This document shows positions 54,602 through 62,850 of a DNA stretch of 64,000 nucleotides, in pieces. Where the stretch lies: NCBI RefSeq assembly GCF_018885265.1, contig NZ_CP076538.1:6918001-6982000 (forward strand), given 5' to 3'. The notes beneath the pieces are model-generated. The model did no database searches, was not told the DNA's origin, and worked only from the letters and a program-made list of their open reading frames with translations. A program made the position numbers and the translations under genes. Numbering within the stretch: the first letter of the stretch is position 1; each line of letters starts with the position of its first letter. This DNA is from Amycolatopsis aidingensis (GTDB lineage Bacteria; Actinomycetota; Actinomycetes; Mycobacteriales; Pseudonocardiaceae).

Positions 54602-55596
54602 CCCTTCCACCGTGCCCGTTGCTTGTCATCCACGTCCAGCGCGCCACCGTCCGGAACAGTCTGGTCGGTGCCGTTGGAATGGTCCAGCCGCCGCAGGATC
54701 ACGCCTTCGCGCAGCGCCCAGGGGCAGATCTCCAACTCCGGAAGCGACAAGGCTCGCATCGTGGCCTGCGCCACCAGCGCGCCCGCGACCAGCTGATGCG
54801 CCCTGCTGGCGCTGACCCCCTCCAGTTCCGCGAGGTCGGCCGAGGACATCCGGGAGATGAACGAGATCAGCTGGCGCAGCGCGGTGTCGGTCAGGGTGCG
54901 CCGCACCCGCGGGCCTGCCGAGGACGGCGCGGCACCGGTCAGCCTGGCCAGCGAACGGAAGGTCTTGGAGGTGGCAACCGCCCGGTCCGGCGCCCCGTGC
55001 CGGGCCAGCTTCTTGGCCAGCTCGCCGAGCTGGTCCTCCAGCCAGGCCGTGGTGGACACCAGCTCCGAGCGGCGCGGCGGGTCGTGCGCGAACCTGGTCC
55101 TGGTGATCCGGCCCGCACCCAGCGGGAGCGAGGCCGCCAGCTCGGGGGCCTCGTCCATGCCGATGGCGACCTCCAGCGAGCCGCCGCCGATGTCCAGTAC
55201 CAGCAGCTGGCCCGCGGACCAGCCGTACCACCGGCGCACCGCGAGGAAGGTCAGCCGCGCCTCGTCCTCGCCGGTGAGCACCTGTAGCTCGACCCCGGTC
55301 TCCTCGGCGACCTTGCGCAGTACGGTGCTCACGTTCTTCGCCTCGCGCACCGCCGAGGTGGCGAAGGCGAGCACGTCCTCGCAGCCGAGCCGCGCGGCCG
55401 CGGCCCTGGCCGACTCGACCGCATGCACCAGCTCCTCGGCGCCGCGCTTGCTCAGCTCACCGTCGGCCGTGATCTGCTCGGCCAGGCGCAGCACGGTCTT
55501 CTCGGAGTGCATCGGCGTCGGATGCGCACCACGGTGCGCGTCCACCACGAGCAGGTGGACGGTGTTCGATCCGACGTCGAGTACCCCTAGGCGCAC
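54598..55596 (-). CDS. Ppx/GppA-family exopolyphosphatase
   Basis: 332 residues of the actin-like ASKHA fold. RLGVLDVGSNTVHLLVVDA (residues 1-20), TSAVREAKNVSTVLRKV, TGEDEARLTFLAVRRWYGW, LDIGGGSLEVAIG and SISRMSSADLAELEGVS-like segments match mycobacterial Rv0496, a polyphosphate/ppGpp-related phosphatase. GTG 55596 matches that start; ATG 55623 adds nine residues. Close to RegX3-SenX3, the phosphate-sensing pair, which fits polyphosphate metabolism. Confidence 0.92.
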   Translation of the reverse strand: MRLGVLDVGSNTVHLLVVDAHRGAHPTPMHSEKTVLRLAEQITADGELSKRGAEELVHAVESARAAAARLGCEDVLAFATSAVREAKNVSTVLRKVAEETGVELQVLTGEDEARLTFLAVRRWYGWSAGQLLVLDIGGGSLEVAIGMDEAPELAASLPLGAGRITRTRFAHDPPRRSELVSTTAWLEDQLGELAKKLARHGAPDRAVATSKTFRSLARLTGAAPSSAGPRVRRTLTDTALRQLISFISRMSSADLAELEGVSASRAHQLVAGALVAQATMRALSLPELEICPWALREGVILRRLDHSNGTDQTVPDGGALDVDDKQRARWKG

Positions 55597-55633
55597 GAGG
55601 CGGTACGGTACCCGGCGCCGCATGGCGGCCTAC

Positions 55634-56326
55634 TCAGGTCTCGAACTTGTAACCGAGACCACGCACGGTCACCAGGTGACGAGGGGATCCGGGATCCGGT
55701 TCGATCTTCGACCGCAGCCGCTTGACGTGCACGTCCAGGGTCTTGGTGTCGCCGACGTAGTCCGCGCCCCAGACCCGGTCGATCAGCTGGCCGCGGGTGA
55801 GCACCCTGCCCACGTTCCGCAGCAGGTACTCCAGCAGGTCGAACTCCTTCAGCGGCAGGGAGACCTCACCGCCGTCCACGGTGACGACATGCCGCTCCAC
55901 GTCCATCCGCACCGGGCCCGCGGCCAGCACCAGCGGGGCCAGCTCGGCGCCCTCGCTGCCCGGTTCGCCACCGCGGCGCAGCACCGCGCGCACCCTGGCG
56001 ATCAGCTCGCGGGCCGAGTACGGCTTGGTCACGTAGTCATCGGCACCGAGCTCGAGGCCGACCACCTTGTCGATCTCGCTGTCCCTGGCCGTCACCATGA
56101 TCACCGGGACGGCCGCGCGCTGGCGCAGCTGCTTGCACACGTCGGTGCCGCTCATCCCGGGCAGCATCAGGTCGAGCAGCACGATGTCGGCGCCGTTGCG
56201 GTCGAACTCCTCCAGCGCCTCCTGCCCGGTGGCGGCCACGGCCGCGGTGAAGCCCTCCTTGCGCAGCAGGAAGGCGAGCGGGTCGGCGAACGACTCCTCG
56301 TCCTCGACGATGAGCACCCTCGTCAC
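55634..56326 (-). CDS. regX3: Two-component response regulator RegX3
   Basis: 230 residues of the OmpR/PhoB class. The receiver has the phospho-acceptor Asp52 in LLDLMLPGMSG and Lys101 in YVTKPYSARELIARV; the C-terminal winged helix ends RLRSKIEPDPGSPRHLVTVRGLGYKFE. In mycobacteria and Streptomyces (PhoP) this regulator turns on phosphate-starvation genes. The start is 15 bases after the senX3 stop. Confidence 0.95.
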   Translation of the reverse strand: MTRVLIVEDEESFADPLAFLLRKEGFTAAVAATGQEALEEFDRNGADIVLLDLMLPGMSGTDVCKQLRQRAAVPVIMVTARDSEIDKVVGLELGADDYVTKPYSARELIARVRAVLRRGGEPGSEGAELAPLVLAAGPVRMDVERHVVTVDGGEVSLPLKEFDLLEYLLRNVGRVLTRGQLIDRVWGADYVGDTKTLDVHVKRLRSKIEPDPGSPRHLVTVRGLGYKFET

Positions 56327-56341
56327 AGTGTTCCTCCAAAT

Positions 56342-57568
56342 TCACAGACGGCGGGGGTGAGCCCCCGTCAGGGGGTCGGAATCGGTACTCTCCGATCCGG
56401 TCGCCACCCGGCGGTTCTGCCGCTCGAGGGACGTCTGCTGGCTGCCGTTCTCGGCGCCGCGATGGGCCGGGATGCGCAGCGTGAAGGTGGAGCCGGTGCC
56501 CGGCATGCTCCACAGCCGCACGTCGCCGCCGTGGTTGGCCGCGACGTGCTTGACGATGGCCAGGCCGAGCCCGGTGCCGCCGGTCACCCTGGAGCGGGCC
56601 TTGTCCACCCGGTAGAAGCGTTCGAAGACGCGCTGCTGTTCCTCCTCGGCGATGCCGATCCCGCGGTCGGTGACCGCGATCTCCACATGCCCGTCCACCA
56701 GCCGCCTGCTGATCGAGACCGGGCTGCCCTGCGGGGAGTAGGCCACCGCGTTCTCCAGCAGGTTGGACAGCGCGGTGACCAGCAGGGTGCGGTCACCCTC
56801 GATGAGCAGGTCGCTGTCGCTGTCGGTGGCCACGGTGATCTCGGCGGACTCCGCGGAGAGCTTGACCCTGCCGAGCGCCTCCCGCACCACGGCGTCCACC
56901 TCGACCACGTTCAGGTCCGGCAGCCGCTCGGCTCCCTGCAACCGGGACAGCGCGATGAGCTCGGTCACCAGCTTGCCAAGCCGGGTGGACTCGCGCAGGA
57001 TCTTGCCGCCGAACCTGCGGACCTCCTCGGTGTCCTCGGCCGCGTCCAGCACGGCCTCGGTGAGCAGGGCGATCGCCCCGACCGGGGTCTTGAGCTCGTG
57101 GCTGACGTTGGCCACGAAGTCGCGCCTGGTGGCCTCCAGCCGCACGGCCTCGGAGTGGTCCACCGCCTCGACCACGGTGAACCCGTCACCGAGCGGGCGG
57201 ACCTCGCCGAGCACCGCCTCCGGCTGACGGCCCCGGACCTCCAGCGGGGACAGGTCGATCTCCACCGGCTCGGCGGTGTCGATGACCTGCTCGGCCGCCT
57301 TGCGGGCGCGGGCGTCGGCCTGGTTGTTGCGGATCATCCCGAGTGCCTCGGCCCGCGGGTTGTGCAGCACCAGGTCGCCGAAGCGGTTCAGCACGACGAC
57401 CCCGTTGTTGGAGGAACGCACCTGCCGTTCGAGCAGTTCGGCGACGGTGGGCCCAGCGGGTCTCCTGCCCTGCGGGTGCGAGCGGCGCGCCTTGGCCACC
57501 AGGAAGCCAATGACCGCGCCGACCACCAACGCACCGGTGGCCAGAGCGAGCGTTGCAGGCACGGTCAC
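56342..57568 (-). CDS. senX3: Sensor histidine kinase SenX3
   Basis: 408 residues: one N-terminal helix (LALATGALVVGAVIGFLVAKA), a PAS domain (about 40-140), the H-box FVANVSHELKTPVGAI (His157), N-box LSNLLENAVAYSPQGSPV, and G-boxes VTDRGIGIAEEEQQRVFERFYRVD and TGGTGLGLAIVKHV. Only one helix, so the sensory input is probably through partner proteins rather than outside the cell. GTG start at 57568. Confidence 0.95.
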   Translation of the reverse strand: MTVPATLALATGALVVGAVIGFLVAKARRSHPQGRRPAGPTVAELLERQVRSSNNGVVVLNRFGDLVLHNPRAEALGMIRNNQADARARKAAEQVIDTAEPVEIDLSPLEVRGRQPEAVLGEVRPLGDGFTVVEAVDHSEAVRLEATRRDFVANVSHELKTPVGAIALLTEAVLDAAEDTEEVRRFGGKILRESTRLGKLVTELIALSRLQGAERLPDLNVVEVDAVVREALGRVKLSAESAEITVATDSDSDLLIEGDRTLLVTALSNLLENAVAYSPQGSPVSISRRLVDGHVEIAVTDRGIGIAEEEQQRVFERFYRVDKARSRVTGGTGLGLAIVKHVAANHGGDVRLWSMPGTGSTFTLRIPAHRGAENGSQQTSLERQNRRVATGSESTDSDPLTGAHPRRL

Positions 57569-57875
57569 AGGGGAATCGTAAGCATCGTGGTAGCCCTTTG
57601 GCCTAGTCCTGGCAGCGTTCTCGTGATGGCTGTGACACCTACGGGCGATATATTCGCCGCCACTTCAGGGCCCGTTCACTTCGTCGTCGCCCTGGCGCGT
57701 CCCGGCGTCGTCAGCCGACCGCCGTGGTTCATCCGATCGAATCGCCTTGGCTCACTCGCCCGAGGGGCACTGGTCCGGTTGCCGAACGGATTGCGTCACC
57801 GGATCTTCGCGACCTATGGAACGAACCGGACTCAATGAGATAACATCTTGATAACAAGAGGTTGGGGGCGGCGCG
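57569..57875. other. 307-bp intergenic region between senX3 and a small membrane gene
   Basis: Divergent genes, so this must contain two promoters. I see no convincing -35/-10 pair. GATAACA occurs at 57839-57845 and 57850-57856, an 11-bp direct repeat close to the small gene. GTTCACTTCGT at 57679 resembles half of a Pho box, but no second unit of good quality follows. A tract of lower GC lies at 57820-57860. Confidence 0.4.
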
Positions 57876-58130
57876 ATGACCGAGGCACACGGACCGGACC
57901 TTCCCGGCGAGCCGGAGACGGTGTGGCACGGCATGCTGCGCCTCCTGGATCGCGCGATGGACAGCACGGGGCGCACGCTGCGGCTGATCGTGCTGATCTA
58001 CCCGCTGCTGCTGTTGCTGGCCGCGGTCACGGTGCTGGTGCTGCGGATGGGTCCCGCGGCGGGCGGGCTGGCCGCCGGCCTGTGCGCGGTCGCCAGCTTG
58101 TTCCGCGCCCGCCGCGGCCGGGGCCGGTGA
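57876..58130 (+). CDS. Small membrane protein
   Basis: 84 residues: a soluble N-terminus (MTEAHGPDLPGEPETVWHGM), one or two helices (LIVLIYPLLLLLAAVTVLVLRMG; GGLAAGLCAVASLF) and a basic end RARRGRGR. No family recognised. A weak GGGGGCGG precedes the ATG. Its leader carries the 11-bp direct repeat GATAACA. Convergent with the aldo/keto reductase gene. Confidence 0.6.
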   Translation: MTEAHGPDLPGEPETVWHGMLRLLDRAMDSTGRTLRLIVLIYPLLLLLAAVTVLVLRMGPAAGGLAAGLCAVASLFRARRGRGR

Positions 58131-58134
58131 GCGC

Positions 58135-58995
58135 TCAGCCGCCGCCCAGCCGGTCCAGCTCGGCGGCCGAGAGCTCGATCCCAGCCGCAGCCACGTTCTG
58201 CTCAAGGTGCTCGGGGTTGCCGGTGCCCGGGATGGCCAGCACGTTCGGCGCCCGGCGCAGGCTCCAGGCCAGTAGCAGCTGAGCCGGGCTGACCCCGCGT
58301 TCCCCGGCCAGCCCGGCCACCCGCCCGCCGGGGTCGCCGCCGACGACACCGAAGAAGGGCACGAAGGCGATTCCGTGCTCGGTGCAGGTGTCCAGCAGGG
58401 CGTCGTCGGCGCGGTTGGCCGGGCCGTACTGGTTCTGCACGGCCACCACCGGCGCGATCCGCCGGGCCTCGGTGAGGTGTTCGGGCCCGATATTGGAAAT
58501 CCCGAGGTGCCGGATCAGCCCGGCCTCGCGCAGCTCGGCAAGGGCGCCGAACCGCTCGGCCAGCGAGCCGGTGCCGCGCTCGAGGCCCTCGCCGATCCGC
58601 AGATAGACCAGGTCCAGGTGGTCCCGGCCGAGCTGGCGCAGGTTCTCCTCCACCTGCCCGCGCAGCTGCCCTGGCCGCGCGGCAGGCAACCACTCGCCGG
58701 AGGCGTCCCTTCCCGGCCCGACCTTGGTGGCGATCAGCAGGTCCTCTGGATACGGCCGCAGCGCGCTGTTGATCAGCTCGTTGGCCGAGTACCGCGGGGA
58801 GAAGTAGAAGGCGGCGGTGTCGATGTGGTTGATCCCCAGCTCGACCGCCCTGCGCAGCACGGTGAGCGCGCGCTCGCGTTCACTGCTGTCGCCATCGGTG
58901 TGGTGGAACAACCGCATCGCGCCAAGGCCGAGCCGGTTGACCATGTGATCGCCGAGGTGCCAGGTGGCCGCGGCCGTGTTCGTCGATGTCGTCAT
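58135..58995 (-). CDS. Aldo/keto reductase
   Basis: 286 residues, NADPH-dependent TIM barrel. Catalytic residues are visible: Asp in HIDTAAFYFSPRYSANELI with the Tyr, Lys in LIATKVGPG, and His replaced by YLRIG in the following strand, so the tetrad may be incomplete. C-terminal IPGTGNPEHLEQNVAAAGI binds NADP. Substrate unknown. Divergent from the LuxR-type regulator, which likely controls it. Confidence 0.87.
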   Translation of the reverse strand: MTTSTNTAAATWHLGDHMVNRLGLGAMRLFHHTDGDSSERERALTVLRRAVELGINHIDTAAFYFSPRYSANELINSALRPYPEDLLIATKVGPGRDASGEWLPAARPGQLRGQVEENLRQLGRDHLDLVYLRIGEGLERGTGSLAERFGALAELREAGLIRHLGISNIGPEHLTEARRIAPVVAVQNQYGPANRADDALLDTCTEHGIAFVPFFGVVGGDPGGRVAGLAGERGVSPAQLLLAWSLRRAPNVLAIPGTGNPEHLEQNVAAAGIELSAAELDRLGGG

Positions 58996-59090
58996 GACCG
59001 CAGCCTGGCCCTCCGCCGGTGCGGCCGCCCCCGGTTGGCAGCAAGCTGCCGAACGTTGCCGCGGGGCAGCGCACGGACGAGACTCGAAGC

Positions 59091-59750
59091 ATGGAACGGA
59101 CCGGGGACGTGGTGGTGCTGCGGGGCGAGCGGGAGCTGTTCCAGCGGGCAGGACACCTGCTGACCACCGCCGATGAGGTCTGCTGTGCCGCGAACGACCT
59201 GTTCACCTGGGCGGCGGGCCACACCCGGTGGCCGGATGCTGCCGCCGAGGTCGCCAGCCAGCACGCGCGGGGCAGGCGGATTCGCAAGGTCTACCGTCCG
59301 GGCGCCCTGCTGGATCCCTCTTCCGCCCAGCACCTGCGGCAGATCGAGCGAGCGGGGGCACGGATCCGGATCACCCAGGACGAACTGAACGAGACCATCA
59401 TCATCGACCGGCGGCTGGCGGTACTGGCAGGCGACCTGGTGGACGGTGCCCGTAGCTACAGCGTGATCACCCGTCCGGAGGTGGTGCAGGGGGTGACCTC
59501 GCTGTTCGAGGCCGCCTGGCGGGCCGCGACCGACCTTGCCGGGTACGACGCGCGGTTCGCCGAGCTCAGGGCGGTGGCGCCGCGGATCCTCGAGCTGCTC
59601 GCCGCAGGCTGCAAGGACGAGGCCGCCGCGCGCACGCTAGGCCTCGGGCTGCGCACCTACCGCCGCCGGGTGGCCGAGCTGATGGACGCGCTCGGCGCCG
59701 AGTCCCGGTTCCAGGCCGGGGCGCGGGCGCGCGAGCTCGGCCTGATCTGA
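59091..59750 (+). CDS. TrmB/LuxR-like transcriptional regulator
   Basis: 219 residues. The N-terminal two thirds resembles a TrmB-like sensor domain (RRIRKVYRPGALLDPSSAQHLRQIERAGARIRI, then LNETIIIDRRLAVLAGDL), and the end is a LuxR-type helix-turn-helix (APRILELLAAGCKDEAAARTLGLGLRTYRRRVAELMDALGAESRFQAGARARELGLI). The start is an ATG without a clear ribosome site, 95 bases from the divergent aldo/keto reductase start. Target likely includes that reductase. Confidence 0.78.
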   Translation: MERTGDVVVLRGERELFQRAGHLLTTADEVCCAANDLFTWAAGHTRWPDAAAEVASQHARGRRIRKVYRPGALLDPSSAQHLRQIERAGARIRITQDELNETIIIDRRLAVLAGDLVDGARSYSVITRPEVVQGVTSLFEAAWRAATDLAGYDARFAELRAVAPRILELLAAGCKDEAAARTLGLGLRTYRRRVAELMDALGAESRFQAGARARELGLI

Positions 59751-59761
59751 CCGTAAGGGGC

Positions 59762-59798
59762 GGGTCGTGGGCGCGTTTCGGGAGCGCGCCCACGACCC
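59762..59798. terminator. 14-bp perfect hairpin after the LuxR-type gene
   Basis: GGGTCGTGGGCGCG (59762-59775) and CGCGCCCACGACCC (59785-59798) form a perfect stem with a 9-base loop, 12 bases after the regulator stop. There is no U-tract. It could end transcripts coming from both directions, including the tiny gene at 59929-59979. Confidence 0.65.
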
Positions 59799-59928
59799 AC
59801 CGGGCCGGCTGCTCGAGCCGGTACTGCACACGCTTGGTGGGGGCGCGGAAGGCCGGGTGCCGAAGGGCTTCAGGACATACGGGGACTACCGCCGGTACAG
59901 GGCGGGAGAGGCCGGGATTCCGGGTGCG

Positions 59929-59979
59929 CTACTTGGATGCGACGACCGAGGGGCGGCACAGGTTCCGGATTGTGAACAT
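59929..59979 (-). CDS. 16-codon reading frame with strong expression signals
   Basis: Encodes MFTIRNLCRPSVVASK and ends in TAG. AGGAGG (59992-59987) lies seven bases before the ATG, and a vegetative-type promoter (TTGGCT, 17 bases, TATCCT) lies at 60042-60014, giving a leader of about 28 bases. The 14-bp hairpin at 59762-59798 can end the transcript. No downstream gene on this strand lies within 760 bases, so it is not an obvious leader. I do not recognise the peptide. One cysteine and two arginines; too short for a helix prediction. Confidence 0.55.
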   Translation of the reverse strand: MFTIRNLCRPSVVASK

Positions 59980-60013
59980 GGCTCCACCTCCTCGGGGCGT
60001 AGACGTTCCGTCG

Positions 60014-60042
60014 AGGATAGCTCGATGACTCCGGGTAGCCAA
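60014..60042 (-). promoter_or_regulatory. Candidate promoter of the 16-codon gene
   Basis: Minus strand TTGGCT (60042-60037), 17-base spacer, TATCCT (60019-60014). Four of six -35 and four of six -10 positions fit the vegetative consensus, at ideal spacing. Transcription would start near 60007. Confidence 0.5.
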
Positions 60043-60078
60043 CCCCTTTGGCGCACGGGTGAGGCGCTCACCGGAACG

Positions 60079-60169
60079 GCCAACTCGGGTACGTGAATGG
60101 CCAACTCACGTACGTGGCGGGCAAACACGGGTACGTGGGCGGCAAACACGCCGGGTGAGCTGGGGGTCA
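60079..60169. repeat. Four-unit 21-bp repeat array at the end of gpm1
   Basis: GCCAAC at 60079 and 60100 and GCAAAC at 60121 and 60142, each 21 bp apart. The last unit continues CGCCGGGTGAGCTGGGGG into the gpm1 stop at 60167. From GTGGGCGGCAAAC on, it differs from the array at 13573-13663 at a single base. The first two units are degenerate (GCCAAC). Confidence 0.85.
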
Positions 60170-60916
60170 GCGGCCTTGGGCCGCGACGGCGGCGGCCGCC
60201 TCGGTGGCGGCGGCCGGGTCGAGGTAGGTGCCGCCGGGGGTGACCGGCCGCAGGTCCGCGGTGAGGTCGTAGCGCAGCGGGATGCCGGTGGGGATGTTCA
60301 GGCCGGCGATCTCCTCGTCGGAGATCCCATCCAGGTGCTTGACCAGAGCGCGCAGCGAGTTCCCGTGCGCGGCCAGCAGCACCGTCCGCCCGGCCCGCAG
60401 GTCCGGCACGATCGCCGACTCCCAGTACGGCAGCAGGCGCGCCACCACGTCCTGCAGGCATTCGGTCAGCGGGGCCGTGTCGCCGAGGTCCGCGTACCGC
60501 GGGTCGGCGTCCTGGCTGAACTCGCTGCCCCGCTCGATCGGCGGCGGCGGGGTGTCGTAGGACCGGCGCCAGAGCATGAACTGCTCCTCGCCGAACTCCT
60601 CGAGGGTCTGCTTCTTGTTCTTGCCCTGCAACGCGCCGTAGTGCCGCTCGTTCAGCCGCCAGTCCCTGCGCACCTCGATCCAGTGCCGGTCCGCGACGTC
60701 CAGCGCGATGTTCGCGGTGGAGATCGCCCTGCGCAGCAGCGAGGTGTGCACCACGTCCGGCAGCAGCCCGGTCTCGGCGAGCAGCTCGCCGCCGCGCCGT
60801 GCCTCCGCTTCCCCCTGCTCGGACAGCGGGACGTCAACCCAGCCGGTGAACAGGTTCTCCGCGTTCCACGTGCTCTGCCCGTGCCGCAACAGCACCAGGG
60901 TCCCTAGCTCGGCCAT
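60167..60916 (-). CDS. gpm1: 2,3-bisphosphoglycerate-dependent phosphoglycerate mutase
   Basis: 249 residues of glycolysis/gluconeogenesis. Phosphohistidine in [29 protein letters not shown] (His about 12), [19 protein letters not shown] and [16 protein letters not shown] carry the catalytic residues. Start ATG 60916 matches the family. Synteny with senX3-regX3 and mshA supports Gpm1. Its stop codon forms part of a 21-bp repeat array end. Confidence 0.96.
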   Translation of the reverse strand: MAELGTLVLLRHGQSTWNAENLFTGWVDVPLSEQGEAEARRGGELLAETGLLPDVVHTSLLRRAISTANIALDVADRHWIEVRRDWRLNERHYGALQGKNKKQTLEEFGEEQFMLWRRSYDTPPPPIERGSEFSQDADPRYADLGDTAPLTECLQDVVARLLPYWESAIVPDLRAGRTVLLAAHGNSLRALVKHLDGISDEEIAGLNIPTGIPLRYDLTADLRPVTPGGTYLDPAAATEAAAAVAAQGR

Positions 60917-61384
60917 GCGCACAGCTTGCCAGAGCCAGGCCGCGGGGTGGCAGCGGGCCGAGACAGCGCGAAGCCGTTCCGCAAGCCCGCGACCGGCGAA
61001 AACACGTCTACCGACAGTGGCCTGGGTTAGCGGAGTGAACACCTACAACCGGGTTTGCGAAGCGCCAACAAGATCTCAATCGAGTCACGTTAGTTGCATA
61101 CCGTTAACCCAATCACGAAAGTTCACTCGAATGGAGTAGCCAGTAATCTTGTGATTACTGACCAGGTTCTGCCAAGTTGGCATCTGTCCCGCTCGACTGG
61201 AAACCACGCACTCCCCAGCCGGGCGGACCGAGGCGCAGCTCGTCTCCCCCCTGCCGAGCTGCGACCCGCCGGCCCCGTTGGCATCCCCCTCGTCACCGGG
61301 TCCATCGCGGCGGGAACGTAAGCGGGGCGGCTCGAGTTCGCGACTCCCCCCTCCCTCGAGCCGCTCCGCTCCCTCATGTCCCGG
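60917..61384. other. 468-bp intergenic region upstream of gpm1 with a low-GC stretch
   Basis: Between gpm1 and the end of the DUF4349 gene, both on the minus strand. Bases 61050-61165 are clearly richer in A and T than the surroundings. It holds the palindrome at 61141-61160 and the repeated TCAC motifs at 61112 and 61121. No protein-coding frame with a credible start was found. The last 200 bases are C-rich runs without recognisable features. Confidence 0.5.
61141..61160. promoter_or_regulatory. Perfect 8-bp palindrome, candidate operator
   Basis: CAGTAATC-TTGT-GATTACTG, two perfect 8-bp arms around four bases. It lies in the low-GC tract 225 bases upstream of gpm1. AGTAA-N8-TTACT loosely resembles a BldD-type AGTNA...TNACT layout, but BldD usually prefers AGTGA...TCAC, and no binding protein can be named. 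Confidence 0.45.
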
Positions 61385-62284
61385 TCATTCCGGTAACGCA
61401 GCACTGGCTACCCGGCGGCGACGGCGCCGAAACAGCTGCCACGCCACTGCCGCGAAGGGCAGGCCGAAGAAGGCGAGGAACGGCAGGGCGGTGGCCAGCA
61501 CGGTGAGCGCGTCCCCGAGGAACCCGGTGAACGCGCGCCAGCCCGCGGCGAGGCCGCCGAGGATGCCCTCGTCCTCCGGTTCCGGCGCGGCCGCGGCGGC
61601 CCGGCTGACGGTCAGCGAGACCGTGGACGTGGCGACCCTTCCGGCCAGCGCCTCCTGCCTGGCCTGCAGCGACTCCAGCTCCGCCTGGCGCTGGGTGAGC
61701 TCGGCCTCCACCGAGGTGACCTCGCTGATCGAGCTCGCCCGGTCCAGCAGGGCGCGCACCCGTTGCACACTGGCCCGCTGCGAAGCCAGCCTGGACTCCA
61801 CGTCCACCACCTGCTCGGTCACGTCCTCCGTGCGCTGCTGCCTGCGCACCACCTCACCGAGCGCGGCCAGCTCCCCGAGCACCCCGTCCAGCCGGTCGCT
61901 CGGCACCACCACCTCGACCGAGGCGGAGTGCTGGTCCACCCGTTCCTGCCCGGTGTAGCCGCCCGCGCCGGTGGCGACCTGCCTGGCCTCGCGCACCGCG
62001 GCGGACACATCCGGTGCGGTCAGCTCCAGCTGCGCGGTGCGGGCCAGCTTGCGTTCCGCCCCCTCGATTCGCACCGCCGCGCCGCTGCCGCCACGCTGAT
62101 CCGCGCCTTCCCGCGCCGCGGGCGCGTCCGCAGCGTTCCCGGACTCCTCGCCTGCCTGCCCGGCGCCCGCGGGCGCGGACAACGGCGTGGCCGCCTGCCG
62201 GTCACCGGTGCAGCCGGACAGCAGCCCCACCGTCATCCCCAGTGCCACCAGCAGCATCGCAGGCGGCTTCGCTCTCGATCGCAT
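61385..62284 (-). CDS. DUF4349-type lipoprotein
   Basis: 299 residues. The lipobox LLSGC (Cys about 25) follows a hydrophobic signal. RKLARTAQLELTAPDVSAAVREARQVATGAGGYTG and VPSDRLDGVLGELAALGEVVRRQQRTEDVTEQVVDVESRLASQRASVQRVRALLDRA (long coiled coil, about 125-215) match DUF4349. A C-terminal helix (ALTVLATALPFLAFFGLPFAAVAWQLF) with a basic end places the protein in the membrane at both termini. GGAGGG lies seven bases before the ATG. Function unknown. Confidence 0.85.
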   Translation of the reverse strand: MRSRAKPPAMLLVALGMTVGLLSGCTGDRQAATPLSAPAGAGQAGEESGNAADAPAAREGADQRGGSGAAVRIEGAERKLARTAQLELTAPDVSAAVREARQVATGAGGYTGQERVDQHSASVEVVVPSDRLDGVLGELAALGEVVRRQQRTEDVTEQVVDVESRLASQRASVQRVRALLDRASSISEVTSVEAELTQRQAELESLQARQEALAGRVATSTVSLTVSRAAAAAPEPEDEGILGGLAAGWRAFTGFLGDALTVLATALPFLAFFGLPFAAVAWQLFRRRRRRVASAALPE

Positions 62285-62346
62285 TCCGCTCCCTCCAGTC
62301 ATGGCGAGGAAGGGACGGAGCGGCACACCGCCGCGGTTGCACCCCG

Positions 62347-62850
62347 CTAGCCGTCCGGCGCGACGAGGTGCTTGAAGGCCTGCAGGTTGGCAAGGGACTC
62401 GCCGCGCGAGACCCGCCAGTCCCATTCGCGCTGGATCGAGCTCGCGAAGCCGAGCTCCAGCAGGGTGTTGAAGTCGCCGTCGGCGGCCTCGAGCACCTGG
62501 CCGAGGATCCGGTCCAGCTCGTCGCCGGTGAGGGTCTCCAGGGCATGCCTGCCGACCAGGTAGATGTCGCCGACCGAGTCGAGCGCGTAGTACACCCCGT
62601 ACAGCTTGGCGTTGCGCTGCAACAGGAACCGGTAGACCCGCTGCTGCTCCTCGTCCGGCCTGCGGCAGACGAACGCCTCCACCACCAGCGCGTGCTCCCC
62701 GGCGACCAGCCAGCAGTTGGTCTGCAGCTTCTTGCTACCCGGCAACGTGACGAAGTACTTGCCCTCGCCATGCCGCTCGTACTCTAGGCCGGATTCCTCC
62801 ACTGTGGACCGGATCAGCTCGTCGGCGCGCGCCGGGTCCCGTGCCGTCAT
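62347..62850 (-). CDS. YbjN-domain protein
   Basis: 167 residues. [49 protein letters not shown] and [43 protein letters not shown] show the YbjN fold, a type III secretion chaperone-like domain. The mycobacterial homologue (Rv0487) is next to mshA as here; function unknown. The ATG at 62850 overlaps the mshA stop (ATGA), so it is coupled to mshA. Confidence 0.9.
   Translation of the reverse strand: MTARDPARADELIRSTVEESGLEYERHGEGKYFVTLPGSKKLQTNCWLVAGEHALVVEAFVCRRPDEEQQRVYRFLLQRNAKLYGVYYALDSVGDIYLVGRHALETLTGDELDRILGQVLEAADGDFNTLLELGFASSIQREWDWRVSRGESLANLQAFKHLVAPDG

Noticed and set aside
57660..57720. Pho box for RegX3 upstream of senX3
   Set aside because: GTTCACTTCGT is a plausible first unit, but the next 11 bp do not match, so no direct repeat pair is supported.
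59965..59985. A fourth Rex operator (ATTGTGAACATGGCTCC)
   Set aside because: Only the left half matches; the right half lacks TTCACAA, and the bases are the start of the 16-codon gene.
59767..60096. Plus-strand frame after the LuxR-type gene
   Set aside because: Begins inside the 14-bp hairpin and runs across the repeat array; no ribosome site.
61141..61160. Assigning the palindrome to BldD
   Set aside because: Spacing and half-sites are only loosely similar to known BldD sites; kept as an unassigned operator candidate.
61094..61321. Protein-coding frame in the gap upstream of gpm1
   Set aside because: No ribosome site, frame runs through regulatory-looking AT-rich sequence, and composition changes abruptly in its second half.
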